A stretch of DNA of 64,000 bases from Hawksworthiomyces lignivorus (Eukaryota; Ascomycota; Sordariomycetes; Ophiostomatales; Ophiostomataceae), in the NCBI GenBank assembly GCA_002917075.1, contig NTMA01000116.1, positions 7,977 to 71,976 on the forward strand. Direction: 5' to 3'. The position numbers were made by a program, and so were the translations under genes. Positions within the stretch are counted from its first letter, which is position 1. Every line of letters starts with the position of its first letter. The notes under the pieces are model-generated. The model had not been told where the DNA came from, ran no database searches, and was given only the letters and a program-made list of their open reading frames with translations. Positions 55,401-64,000 of this stretch are shown here, piece after piece.

Positions 55401-55787
55401 AAGACAATGCTGGAGGTGTTCAACGGCGAAGTGGGGCTGCGGCTGTTCGCGGCTGTGTGCAAGCACCTGAAGCGGCAGCGCATCAGCATAGCGGGCGCCG
55501 TGCACGTCATCGCTGACATGGCGCTCTATTTTGATTTCATACAGACGCTGCGGAACCCTGACTTGCTGGCGTACTTCCGCGCGCTGCGTGAGCTGAGCCA
55601 GCTGTACTTGATCGACGCGCACCACCACGCCAAAGATATGGCCATAATCATCGCAGACGGCGACCGCTTCGGTGGCATCTTCCGGACTGAGGAAGTCTAT
55701 GAGTTTGCGGAACGGCGCGCCGACTGGTACCAAGTCAAGCGGGACGTCGAGCGGGCCATGTATGGGCTAGAGTGTGCGGTGATGTGA
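52405..55787 (+). CDS. rcy1: Recyclin-1: F-box and Sec10-like endocytic recycling protein
   Basis: 1,102 residues from exons 52405-52537 and 52612-55787. Residues about 43-95 form an F-box (EILATVIDYLPIADQMRFARASRRLREMVYDDSRWV). After a Gln/Ala-rich linker (residues about 110-195) comes a long exocyst Sec10-like helical domain to the end (e.g. FHVAMSSVFR-like helical sequence and VNVGDLISQMIDVFYEQQL). The protein ends in C-A-V-M, a CaaX prenylation box, a feature also known for yeast Rcy1. Rcy1 acts at endosome-to-Golgi recycling with the Rab Ypt6/Ypt31 pathway and, through its F-box, with Skp1. The last 20 bases of the first exon encode KPVLPA; the 74-base intron (GTGAGT ... TATCTAG) lies just before the F-box. 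Poly-Ala (near 54795-54835) and poly-Gln inserts are recent low-complexity additions. Confidence 0.93.
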
Positions 55788-56191
55788 AAAAAAGTAGCCA
55801 GCTTTAGGGAGGAAGTTTATTATACATATGTTTTGTTATGAGATGTTTTGTATATGAGACCATTAGAGACGACAGGGTTATTTACCGTAGCATAGTCAAC
55901 GGAGTTTTATTTTAGTTTTTTATCTGTATGTATCAAAACCAAGACGATTTGTGCAGAAGCAAAACAAACCCGACCTTCTCTGGACAGGCAGCACATGTTC
56001 CATTATGCTGGACAAACGCCTTGTATCATCGACTGAGGATGAAATTATGCAAAATGTTGTCAAAAGAACAAAGATATCGAAAACGCCAAAGAACCCGGTT
56101 TGTTCTCTTTTTTCCATTTTTTCGTTCCTAAGCAAAAAAAAAAAAAAAAGATGATCCGAAACTCCCTGCCCTGCTCTGCTCTTTTTTTTCT
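55788..56191. other. Convergent 3' spacer
   Basis: This is a 404-base AT-rich gap between the convergent rcy1 and kin28 genes. It contains an A run at 56134-56148 and probably both 3' UTRs. Nothing else seen. Confidence 0.4.
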
Positions 56192-57664
56192 CTACTTGCG
56201 GGCGCCAAAGTCCAGCCGCCGTGCCACTTTTGCGCCGCGGTCCTCGTCGCCGACCATGCCAGGGCGGCGCTTGAGGTCGGCGGCGGCCTTGGCGAGCTCG
56301 CGCTCCTTCTCCTTGTCCTTGTCAGCGGGGGCGACGTGGCGGCGGGGCAGGTCGTGGACAGGGGTGGGGCGGGGCTCGGCGCGCCACCAGGGGTGGGCGA
56401 GCATGGCGCGGGCGGTGATGCGGCGGCGGGGGTCGAGGACGAGGGTCTGCATGAGCAGGTCGACGCCGTCGGGGCCGACGGTGCCAAAGGGGCCGAGAAA
56501 GGCGTCGCGGCCGGGCACGGGGTAGACGCGGTCCGAGGGGACAGCGTAGGCGTCGAGGCGGGTGACGCCGGGCCAGTTCTGCTCGGTCGGGGTGCCGAGG
56601 GCGCGGCAGACGAGGGCGATCTGCTCGACCTCGGTGTTGCCCGGCAGGTAGGGGCTGCGCAGGACGAGCTCGGCGAAGACGAGGCCGACGGACCAGACGT
56701 CGACGCCGCCGGCGTAGTGGCGGGCGCCGAAGAGCAGCTCGGGCGGGCGGTACCAGCGGGTGACGACGTTGGCGGTCATGGGGCGGTAGGGGTCGGCGAA
56801 GCTGCGGGCGAGACCGAAATCGGCGAGCTTGAGGGCGCCGTCGGCGGCGACGAGCAGGTTGTTGGGCTTGATGTCGCGGTGCAGGACGGCGCGGTCGTGG
56901 CAGAAGGCGATGGCGCGGCACAGCATGCCCATCCAGGCCTTGATGTCGGCGGCGCCGTAGCGCACGGCGGCGGTGTCGCGCACCAGCATCTCCAGGTCGC
57001 CGCGCGGCAGGTGCTCCAGCACCAGGTGCAGGTTCTGGTCGCGCGTGCTGTACACGCCGTGCAGCCGCACAATGTTGGCGTGCCGCAGCTCCTGCAGAAA
57101 CTTGATCTCCCGCACCGCGTCCGGCGCGATCCCGTCGCTGTACTCCTTCTGCACCTTGATCTTCTTGATCGCCACCAGCTGCGTCGGGTCCGCCCGCAGC
57201 CGGCCCTCGTACACCACGGCGTAGGTACCCTCACCAAGCTCCTTGCCTGTCCAGAAGGAAGCCGTCAGCGATGCCCAGCTCTTCATCTCTCTCTCTCTCT
57301 CTCTCTTTTTATATCTCTTTTTCGCACACCCCCTCGCTCACTCACCTCGTATGTATTTGTTCTTCTCCTCCTCGTTCAGCCGCTCGGCCACATCCATGGT
57401 GATCGGATGGCGGGGGTGGTGATGATGGTGGTGATGGTGGTGGTGTCCGCCTGCTGATGGTGCTGCTGCCGCTTTGGACGCCGCAGGCTTCGCGCCCGCC
57501 TCCGTCTTCACGCTGCCGCCGGTCCCTTCCGCCCCCCCTCGTGGTGTGCCTCCATTGGAAAACGTCGGCGGCCGCGACGGCAGCACAGACGTTGGCCGCG
57601 AAGATGACGGCGACGACACGGCCAGCGCGTCAGTCGGGATGGCGAGGAGCGGCGATGCGCTCAT
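56192..57664 (-). CDS. kin28: Kin28/Cdk7-type cyclin-dependent kinase
   Basis: 457 residues from exons 57664-57346 and 57246-56192 (458 codons with stop). The catalytic subunit of TFIIH that phosphorylates the RNA polymerase II CTD and activates cell-cycle CDKs. An N-terminal extension of about 95 residues holds Ser/Pro-rich sequence and ten consecutive His (near 57415-57450), then MDVAERLNEEEKNKYIRGKELGEGTYAVVYEG, with the glycine loop made across the splice. Other motifs: VAIKKIKV (catalytic Lys), DGIAPDAVREIKFLQEL (the cyclin-binding helix, family NRTALREI), VLHRDIKPNNLL near residue 228, DFGLARSF near 248, and a T-loop ending VVTRWYRPPELLFG. The C-terminal tail is basic (KVARRLDFG). Intron 57345-57247 contains a (CT)10 repeat on the + strand. 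The assignment is firm; the His-rich extension may be lineage-specific. Confidence 0.94.
57287..57306. repeat. (CT)10 microsatellite in the kin28 intron
   Basis: Ten perfect CT units lie within the predicted 99-base intron of kin28 (57345-57247). On the coding strand this is a (GA)10 purine run upstream of a GCTGAC branch point, an unusual position for a long simple repeat. Confidence 0.8.
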
Positions 57665-59036
57665 GGCTGAAAGGAATGAGATATGGCGAGACGAGGCTGT
57701 CGGGCCAAGAGGTGCGAATGGCGGGATGCAAGGAACGGACGACGACAAACGAAGGAGAGAGAGAAAAGAGAGCCTCGGTAGCAGATGGATCAGAGGGCGA
57801 TGCAAAAGCTGATTGCCGAGTTCAGCTGCTGGGTGGGACTGCTTCGTGTGGTGTGCTTCGCTGCAGCGCATCTAGAAGAACAAGAAGGTTCTAGTGGCTG
57901 AAGCTTAGGCTGTGGCTGAGTTGGCGTGCGAATATTCTGGATGCGTAAAGTAGGAGTAATTCTCGTACGTCGTAGTGCCAAGACGGGAAAGCACGAATGG
58001 GGAATAGCGGGTGTTTCCACGGTAATTTTTGCTTTGTTTTCCCTTCTCGGTGCAATTACACGGGCCAGTAATGCCCCGTCACGCCCGTAAGTGCGTTAAG
58101 TGCGTGATGCGTTATCTCCTGTTTGTGTATTGTTCCGTACTGCATTGGCGCATTACTGCTTAACTGCCGGACTCTACAGGCATTCCGCCGCCCGATCCTC
58201 ACTGGCCATATCCTGACGTCATGCCACTGCAGGTCTGCTGCCAAATCTTGGGACGACGTGTCTCCGTGTGTACGCAACACTGTCGACAAAGCAAAAATGC
58301 AACGCGACGTATGCCTTGCAAGATCACATCTTGGCCGCATGAGATGATAAATCTTCCCTGCCCTCGTCTCGCTCATACTGCCCGCTACTCGCTACTAACT
58401 TTGTACTTGTCGTACTACTATTCCCACACGACGGCATAGCCGTGGTCTTGTGAACTAGCTTAACTCGTGAACCTGATTCCTTTTCTTTTTCTTTTTTTTT
58501 CCCCTTCTTCTTCCGCTTGTCGTTCTATTAATACTCTTCTGCAAAATTCGTGTTAATTGGGTCTTGGGCTCCTTGTTACGACACGTATAATACCGCCGTC
58601 TAGGCCAAAGAAAAAAAGGAACGCGCAATTCTGCTGCTACTTTTCTCTACAAGTACACTTATAGATTGGGTTGCTATAGCCTGTTTCTTCCATTTTATTC
58701 AACTTTGTTCTGTTGCCACAATCTCATGCATTTTTGCATGCCTCCCATTTTTAAAATTCCATGAGACAACCGAAGACGTCACTTTTATTTATCGCTCTTG
58801 CAGCTTGATTGCCAGCTTGCTTCCCGTCCGCGATACCCGCACCCACCAAGGCAGACAACATAAACAGAGGAGACAGAACAGAGGAAAAAGAACCTGCCAC
58901 CCGACAAATTGGTAGCGCAGGGGTAAAGAGATCGATATACAAGGGACGGCACGGAGAAGTGGTGGCCATTTTATTCTGACTCGACTCTGAATTTCACTGT
59001 TTTCGTTCATTGGCTTGTCTAGCCATCACCATCACA
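57665..59036. promoter_or_regulatory. Divergent promoter region, kin28 / sfk1-like
   Basis: A 1.4 kb gap lies between outward-pointing genes. A + strand T/C-rich tract lies at 58480-58515, 520 bases before the Sfk1-like start. Short frames have no domain. Confidence 0.4.
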
Positions 59037-60316
59037 ATGCCATTCAAAATGATTCGGATATCATACTGGGTATGTTGAGTGCACATGGATTGAAGAGACG
59101 CAGCACCAGAACCACGGCCACTGTATCGGCCTTTCTTGCTAATAAACGCCTCCAGATCATTCCCGTCATATCCGGCGCCGTCTGGCTCGGCATGCTCATG
59201 GGCATGCTGATCGGCTGGACCGTCGATGAGCACCGCGAGCAGTATCCTTCTATGCGCGCCGACCAGACCGTCGCCTACATCAGCGACATTGGCGCCTCGC
59301 CCAAGTTCAAGCCCATGTTCATCGCCTGCTGCGCCATCACGACCGCCACGCTCGACCTGAGCTTCCTGTCCGACCGGTGGCTCCGCCACAGCGGCCGCCT
59401 GACCCCCAACGGCAGCCGCGGCCAGAAGGCCCTGGCCATCCTGGCCATCCTCTTCGCCCTCGCCGGCACCGCTGGCCTGATCCTGCTGTCCGTCTTCGAC
59501 GTCGCCCACCACAAGTCGCTGCACGACGGCTTCCTGCTGCTCTTCCTGGGCGGCTACGTGCTGTCTGCCATTTTTGTCTGCTGGGAGTACCAGCGGTTGG
59601 GCATTCGTGAGTTCCCCTGTCGGCTCTTATTTCTTCTTGCCAGCACTTCCTCCAATGCTGACTGATCCTTTCCCCCCTGTTCTCCAGACAACCGCGACCT
59701 GCGCATCTTGAGCACTTCCTTCTGGATCAAGCTCGGCTTTGTGCTCGTCGAGGTCGTCCTCGCCATCGCCTTCGTCTCTCTCACTTTCACCGACAACACC
59801 ACCGGTGGCGCCATCGTCGAGTGGATCATCGCCTTCATCTTCTCCTTTTACGTCTTCTCCTTCTGCATCGATCTCTACCCTGCCGTCCACACTCGCCGTC
59901 ACCGCGGCATCCCAGGCAGCGGCAAGCATCGGCACTATGAGCATCCCAGCGGCACCGATACCGCCGGTAGCGAGATGATGGGCGAAAATAGTGCCGCTAA
60001 TGGTGTGCCGGCCCCGCTCGCCAGCGGTCCCGCAATGGAGGAGGCGGGCGCCGGCTATGGCGGCGCTGTCGCCGGCGCCCTAGCTGGTCACGGTACGAAC
60101 TTGAACGGCAACTACTACGACGCTGCGCGGGCTACGCGCGCCCCGCGCGCCAACCGCTTTGCCAACAACGTCGCCGGCCAACAGAACACATTGCACCCAG
60201 GCGGCAGCGGAAGCGCCGGCAGCGGCCGGGAGCTGAACTACCCAGCAGTTGTGGAGCCTGCATACCAGCCAGGCCGGACATATGGCCATCGGCAAGAAGT
60301 AATGGAGACGATGTGA
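59037..60316 (+). CDS. sfk1: Sfk1/Frag1/DRAM-type membrane protein
   Basis: 370 residues from exons 59037-59069 (11 codons), 59156-59606 and 59688-60316 (371 codons with stop). The first exon MPFKMIRISYW joins IIPVISGAVWLGMLMGM, the opening membrane segment; this join restores the family's usual N-terminal W-I-I-P-V-I-S start. About six hydrophobic segments follow (e.g. FIACCAITTATLDLSF, LAILAILFALAGTAGLI, FLLLFLGGYVLSAIFVC, FWIKLGFVLVEVVLAIAFV and IIAFIFSFYVFSF). This matches Frag1/DRAM/Sfk1 proteins. Yeast Sfk1 works with the PI4-kinase Stt4 at the plasma membrane to keep PI4P and lipid asymmetry. The tail (from about residue 245) is a Gly/Ala/Asn-rich cytosolic extension. Start chosen from the miniexon rather than the in-frame ATG at 59072, because it gives the family N-terminus. 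Confidence 0.85.
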
Positions 60317-60871
60317 GAGGTGTGGGGAGAAAAGAGAAAATGGGTGAAGCAAAACAGCATATGATAAATTTATTAGATTCCCTCTTTGTTTTCAGCGATT
60401 TTTATGATTTATAGATTTTCTCATTCATGGGAGGGTTTCATGTCTGGCGTTTCTACGGCCCTGCATCATTTAGAGGGATTTTGCTTCCATTTTATTCGTG
60501 TATATATAGATATATCTGTGTATAATTTACAGCAACACAGTCGACACAATACAAGAAAATATAAATAAGAGAAATACATTTTTTCAACAAAACTGAAGAT
60601 TGTGCTGGGGAAATATTGGTGAATCCGTGACAGCTTGGGCTGTTGATATGGGAAAGGGAATCATATAAACAAAGGTCGGTGGTCTATCTTAGTGTAATTT
60701 GCGGCAAACTTAACATAGCCAAAATGGCATTTTCAAGGAGGAAAACAACAAATTATTAACAAGAATCATGCAAATAAGAAGAAAATGGAAATACTGAAAC
60801 CAAATATGCTTTAGAAGCAATATCCTGCCAGCCAGATCCGCCTTCTATCTGTCTATCATTAGAGTAGGAAG
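60317..60871. other. Convergent 3' spacer
   Basis: A 555-base AT-rich gap between the convergent sfk1-like and eis1 genes. It includes AATAAA-like strings (e.g. 60562-60567, AATAAG). Nothing else recognised. Confidence 0.4.
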
Positions 60872-63800
60872 CTAGGCGTCTTCGAGGTTCTCGAGGAACC
60901 GCGAGTCCCGCACCGGGCTTGAGCTCTTCTTCAGTGCCGGATCGCGGATAGACCGCGGCGGCGAGATGGTTGCTTCTTCCTGAGCATCGCCTTCTGGAAT
61001 AGTCGCGGGCGGCAGGACCGAGATGAACGTGCCGCCGCCTAGGGACCCCGAGCCTGCCAATTCGGCAACCTTACTGGTGCTGCCCGTGTCGTCGGTCTTG
61101 CCCAGATTGGTGATATCGGCAAATATATTGGCGCCGGGAATGCTGCCGCCTTTGGCCCCGCTGATAGGAGCAAACGAACCTGTAGGACCGACTACGTTGC
61201 TCGGGTTGCTGTAGTGGCTGCTGTAGTGGCTGCTGGCATAGCTGTCTCGGTTGCCGCCAAGGTTGCTTGTGGCCCCAGCGGTTCCAGCAGCGCTGGCGTT
61301 GGCAGCTTCAGCTATTTCTTGGCCAGTGGCCTCCTTTGAGGCCGGAAGAGAGGCACTGGCTTCACCGCCGGCTGCACCAGACATGTACGGTCCGAATGGT
61401 GACGGCCCATGAGTTGGCGTTTTCATGCCCTTCTCTAAATTATCTGTAGATCCTGTGAGATCCGAGACATCGGCGATGCTTACAGTACTCGGATTTCTAT
61501 CGCTGGCAACTGGGCCCATAGCAGCTAAACTTTTGCTCTTTGACGGCTGTCCAGCTAGGGCAATGTCACCGAAGCTGGTGTTTCGGATGCCCGAATGTGT
61601 AGGACCATCGTCTCCAGTGGCGTTAGTGTCGCCGAGATGGCTTCCGGTGGCAGCACCGACAACAAATGGAGTGCCTAATACTGCGGCACCGGAGGCGACG
61701 GCCGCTGTATTGCGGTTTGCACCTTCGCTTGCAACATCGTTTACGGCACCACTACTCCGGTTGGCCGCTTTTTCGGCAGTCTTGAGGGCATGGCCACCAA
61801 CGAACGACTTTTCGGTGCTTGGCTGTCCTGCCGCTTGTTCTGCGGTCGATCCCGATGCAGCTGACGTAGATGCAGTAGACTTGGATCGGGGCCGTGTGAA
61901 CCGGGATTTCAGCCAGCTCTTGACTTTCTTCGATGGGGAACCCGGGCTAGCCTCGTTGTCAGAGAGCGGCGACTGCGGAGACACTGGTGCCACTACCTTG
62001 TCGGCTGTTGATTGAGGTGGAGTGACGGCACCGGAATTGGCGCTGACAGCATCAGCAACACCAACCTCAGCACTTGTACCGGCAGGGACACTACCGATGG
62101 CGCCGGCGCCGGCATCGGCATCGATACCAGCTTCTGCAACAGCATCGGCACCAGGAGCAACACCAGCTTCAGCACTAATATCAGCGCCAGTTTCGGTACC
62201 AACTTCAGCACCAGCATCGACACTGGTATCCGCACCAGCAATGGCGGCGGTAGTAGTGTCGGCACCAACACCAGCACCAGCATCGGCACTAGCATCAGCA
62301 CCGGCATCAATACCAGTATCATCGCCAGCTTCGAGGCCAGCGCCAGCTTCAGGGGTCGGCGTATTTTCTGGAGCATTTTCAAGGCCACCGGCCATGATTG
62401 CACCGGCAGCTCCAGCTGCGCCGACAGCTCCAACAACCCCGGCCGCCTCAGTCGCCTCGGTCGCTTCGGTCGCCTCCTGAGTTTCAGCCCCGACGGCTCC
62501 GCTCTTCTTGCGAATGTTGAGCTTAGGCGTCCGAGCAAACAGCCTTGACAGCCTTCTTGAAGCGCCACCGCCACTGCTGCTAGCAGCTGTGGTCTCGATC
62601 GGTGCGGCAACCACTGCCACTCTAGAGTCCGTTGGTCCGCCTTGGGCATCGATATCTGTTGTTGGCGACGCTAGAGCTTCCTGCTCCTGCTCGCCCTGAA
62701 GCCGGGGCACCGCCGAGGTCTCTGCTTCTGCCGTCTCTGAGACTCCGGCAGCCGTGGCGACTCCTTTGCCCTTGTTTGCTAAGGCGCGCTTGGCTTCCTT
62801 GGCGGCAGCCTTTTCTTCCCTAGCGGCGGCGGCCTTCTCTTCTTTGGCGGCAGCCTTCTCTTGCTTCTTGGCGGCCTTTTCTTCCTCTAAATGCAAGTGT
62901 TAGCGATATGACCATTCAAAAGAAAAGGGCCTTCAGGTGATTTGATAGAGAAAGGCTTGGACAGGATAAAAGAAACTACGTACGCTTTTGCTTCTGCTGC
63001 GCCTCCTTCTTCTCGCGGTCGCGGGCCTTGAGCATGTCGGCCTCGGCTTTCTTCTCATCCCGCTCACGCTGGAGTTCGGCCTGGCGCGCGCGCTCCTGCA
63101 CAGCCTTTTCCTCGATCTCATCGAGCAGCGGCTGGATGCGGAGCGCCGCGATGCGGTCGACCTCGGTGCGGTCCATGAACCTGCCGCCGCCGAGGTTGAT
63201 CTGGCCAGGACCCGGCTCCTGCTCCTGGCGGGCACTAGACCGTGCTAGGGCGGCCTCGTGAGCCTTGCTCTCCCACGAGGCGGACGGGTGAGGCGTGCCA
63301 GAAGCGGCGGAGGAGAGAGGAAGCGGGGGTGGGCGGCCCTGGTCGGCGCAGACTTGCTCATCGATATTGTGCAGCTGGAGCCGGACGTTGCGCTGGGCAG
63401 CAAGGAGGACCTTCTGACGGTCGCGGCGGCGCTTCTCCTCGACCTCGGTGATGCGGCTTGATAGCGTAGACATCTGATTGCGGATCTCCATGGAGCGCTT
63501 GCGGTCCTCGACGATCTCGCTGTCGCTCGATGAGCGGCGGCGCCGCAGGCGGCTACGGATGGAAAAGCGCGACGACGGATCTGCAGCGGCTGCCGCCGAG
63601 GACGTGCCGATATTAGGGTCGACGTAATGCTCGCGGTACTCGCGGTCTTTCTGGTGTATTTCATGCAGCCTGTCTAGGCGCTCCTGGGCTAGCCGATAGG
63701 CCGCTTCCTGCAGATTCGAAGGTTGCACACCGGCAACAGTTGTTCCCGTAACCGCACTCGGACCGGCAACTGAACCCGTACCCGCCACGCTTTCGGCTTT

Positions 63801-64000
63801 GCGGTTTTCCATGGTCTTGTATATAGTCTTCGCCATAGCAAGAGCCGATGCGTGGAGACCATCCGCGTGTCTCTGCTCGTCCACCTCAGGAGGGACAGGA
63901 GGATGAGAAGTGTACATCTCGCGGCTCATAGTGGTGTATGGCGTGGAACCGCCCTCGGGCAGGCGACCTCCTGAAGATTGCGCTGCGCCGTGGGCTGCGG
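60872..64000 (-). CDS. eis1: Eisosome protein 1 (Eis1), 3' part; gene runs off the window
   Basis: The start lies beyond 64000. The exon 64000-62984 encodes a charged helical protein (e.g. ALAMAKTIYKTMENRKAES, LQEAAYRLAQERLDRLHEIHQKDREY, RSRLRRRRSSSDSE, GGGRFMDRTEVDRIAALRIQPLLDEIEEKAV) and then long coiled coil. The intron 62983-62887 (GTACGT ... TTTAG) joins K-Q-E-E-K-A-A to the second exon 62886-60872. That exon starts with K/E/A coiled coil, then Ser-rich linkers and an Ala/Gly/Asp repeat (roughly 62060-62340 on the DNA). It ends TISPPRSIRDPALKKSSSPVRDSRFLENL. This is the Eis1 layout. Eis1 is a component of eisosomes, the Pil1-based plasma-membrane furrows. The Ala/Gly/Asp repeat is a likely lineage-specific expansion. 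Identification rests on architecture and the two conserved ends. Confidence 0.82.
62060..62345. repeat. Degenerate GC-rich tandem repeat inside eis1
   Basis: Units built from GCATCAGCACCG-like triplet patterns recur about 20 times. They encode Ala-Gly-Ala-Asp-type residues on the minus strand and Thr-Ser-Ile-Gly-type residues in an open frame on the + strand. Repeat period is multiples of three, so the frame is preserved. Confidence 0.6.

Noticed and set aside
56336..57457. 373-codon + strand frame over kin28
   Set aside because: Antisense shadow of the kinase gene; no domain, biased to G/V/A/D.
62012..62548. Antisense open frames over the eis1 repeat
   Set aside because: Open only because the repeat period is a multiple of three; no independent start context or domain.

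Overview
This window is nuclear DNA of a filamentous ascomycete (Pezizomycotina, most likely a Sordariomycete). The evidence is: genes with short introns (about 50-140 bases) that have GTRNGT donors, CTRAY-type branch points and YAG acceptors; long intergenic spaces; pyrimidine tracts ahead of start codons; and typical fungal families (Zn2Cys6 factor, HET domain, eisosome protein, SWIRM, Mid1). Exon joins were worked out by hand; for every spliced coding gene with both ends in the window the exon lengths sum to a multiple of three.

Layout. 2.9-6.2 kb (-): Zn2Cys6 transcription factor. 6.8-11.7 kb (-): Irc20/SHPRH-type Snf2 helicase with a RING finger. 12.4-13.3 kb (+): mitoribosomal mS41/Fyv4. 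13.6-14.3 kb (-): short HNH-nuclease-type protein. 14.3-21.5 kb: 7.2 kb without a convincing gene, pyrimidine-rich on the + strand, leading to a bZIP gene (21.6-22.6 kb, +). 26.3-26.6 kb (-): tiny Ysy6/SERP1 gene whose start codon stands alone in its own coding exon. 27.4-27.9 kb (+): small mitochondrial-type membrane protein. 28.5-30.7 kb (-): Mid1 calcium channel subunit. 32.6-33.6 kb (-): Yop1. 36.0-38.8 kb (+): RFX transcription factor. 40.5-41.7 kb (+): monoacylglycerol-lipase-type hydrolase.

41.7-52 kb is an accessory-looking island. It holds a degenerate minus-strand reading frame with in-frame stops, a broken MFS transporter remnant, a gene joining an NLR-associated N-terminal region, a ubiquitin-like domain, a zinc ribbon and a SWIRM domain, an AT-rich gene-free patch, a GNAT acetyltransferase, and a HET-NACHT NLR-like gene. 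52.4 kb to the end returns to conserved genes: recyclin-1 (F-box + Sec10, CaaX end), a Kin28/Cdk7 kinase, an Sfk1/Frag1-type membrane protein, and the 3' part of an Eis1 eisosome gene that runs off the right edge.

Functional themes: plasma-membrane and ER organisation (Mid1, Sfk1, Eis1, Yop1, Ysy6, Rcy1), transcription control (Zn2Cys6, bZIP, RFX, Kin28), and a self/non-self or immunity-like pair (HET-NACHT and ULD-SWIRM). The most unusual items are the ULD-SWIRM fusion and the decaying sequences around it. No tRNA, rRNA, CRISPR or intact transposon was recognised.
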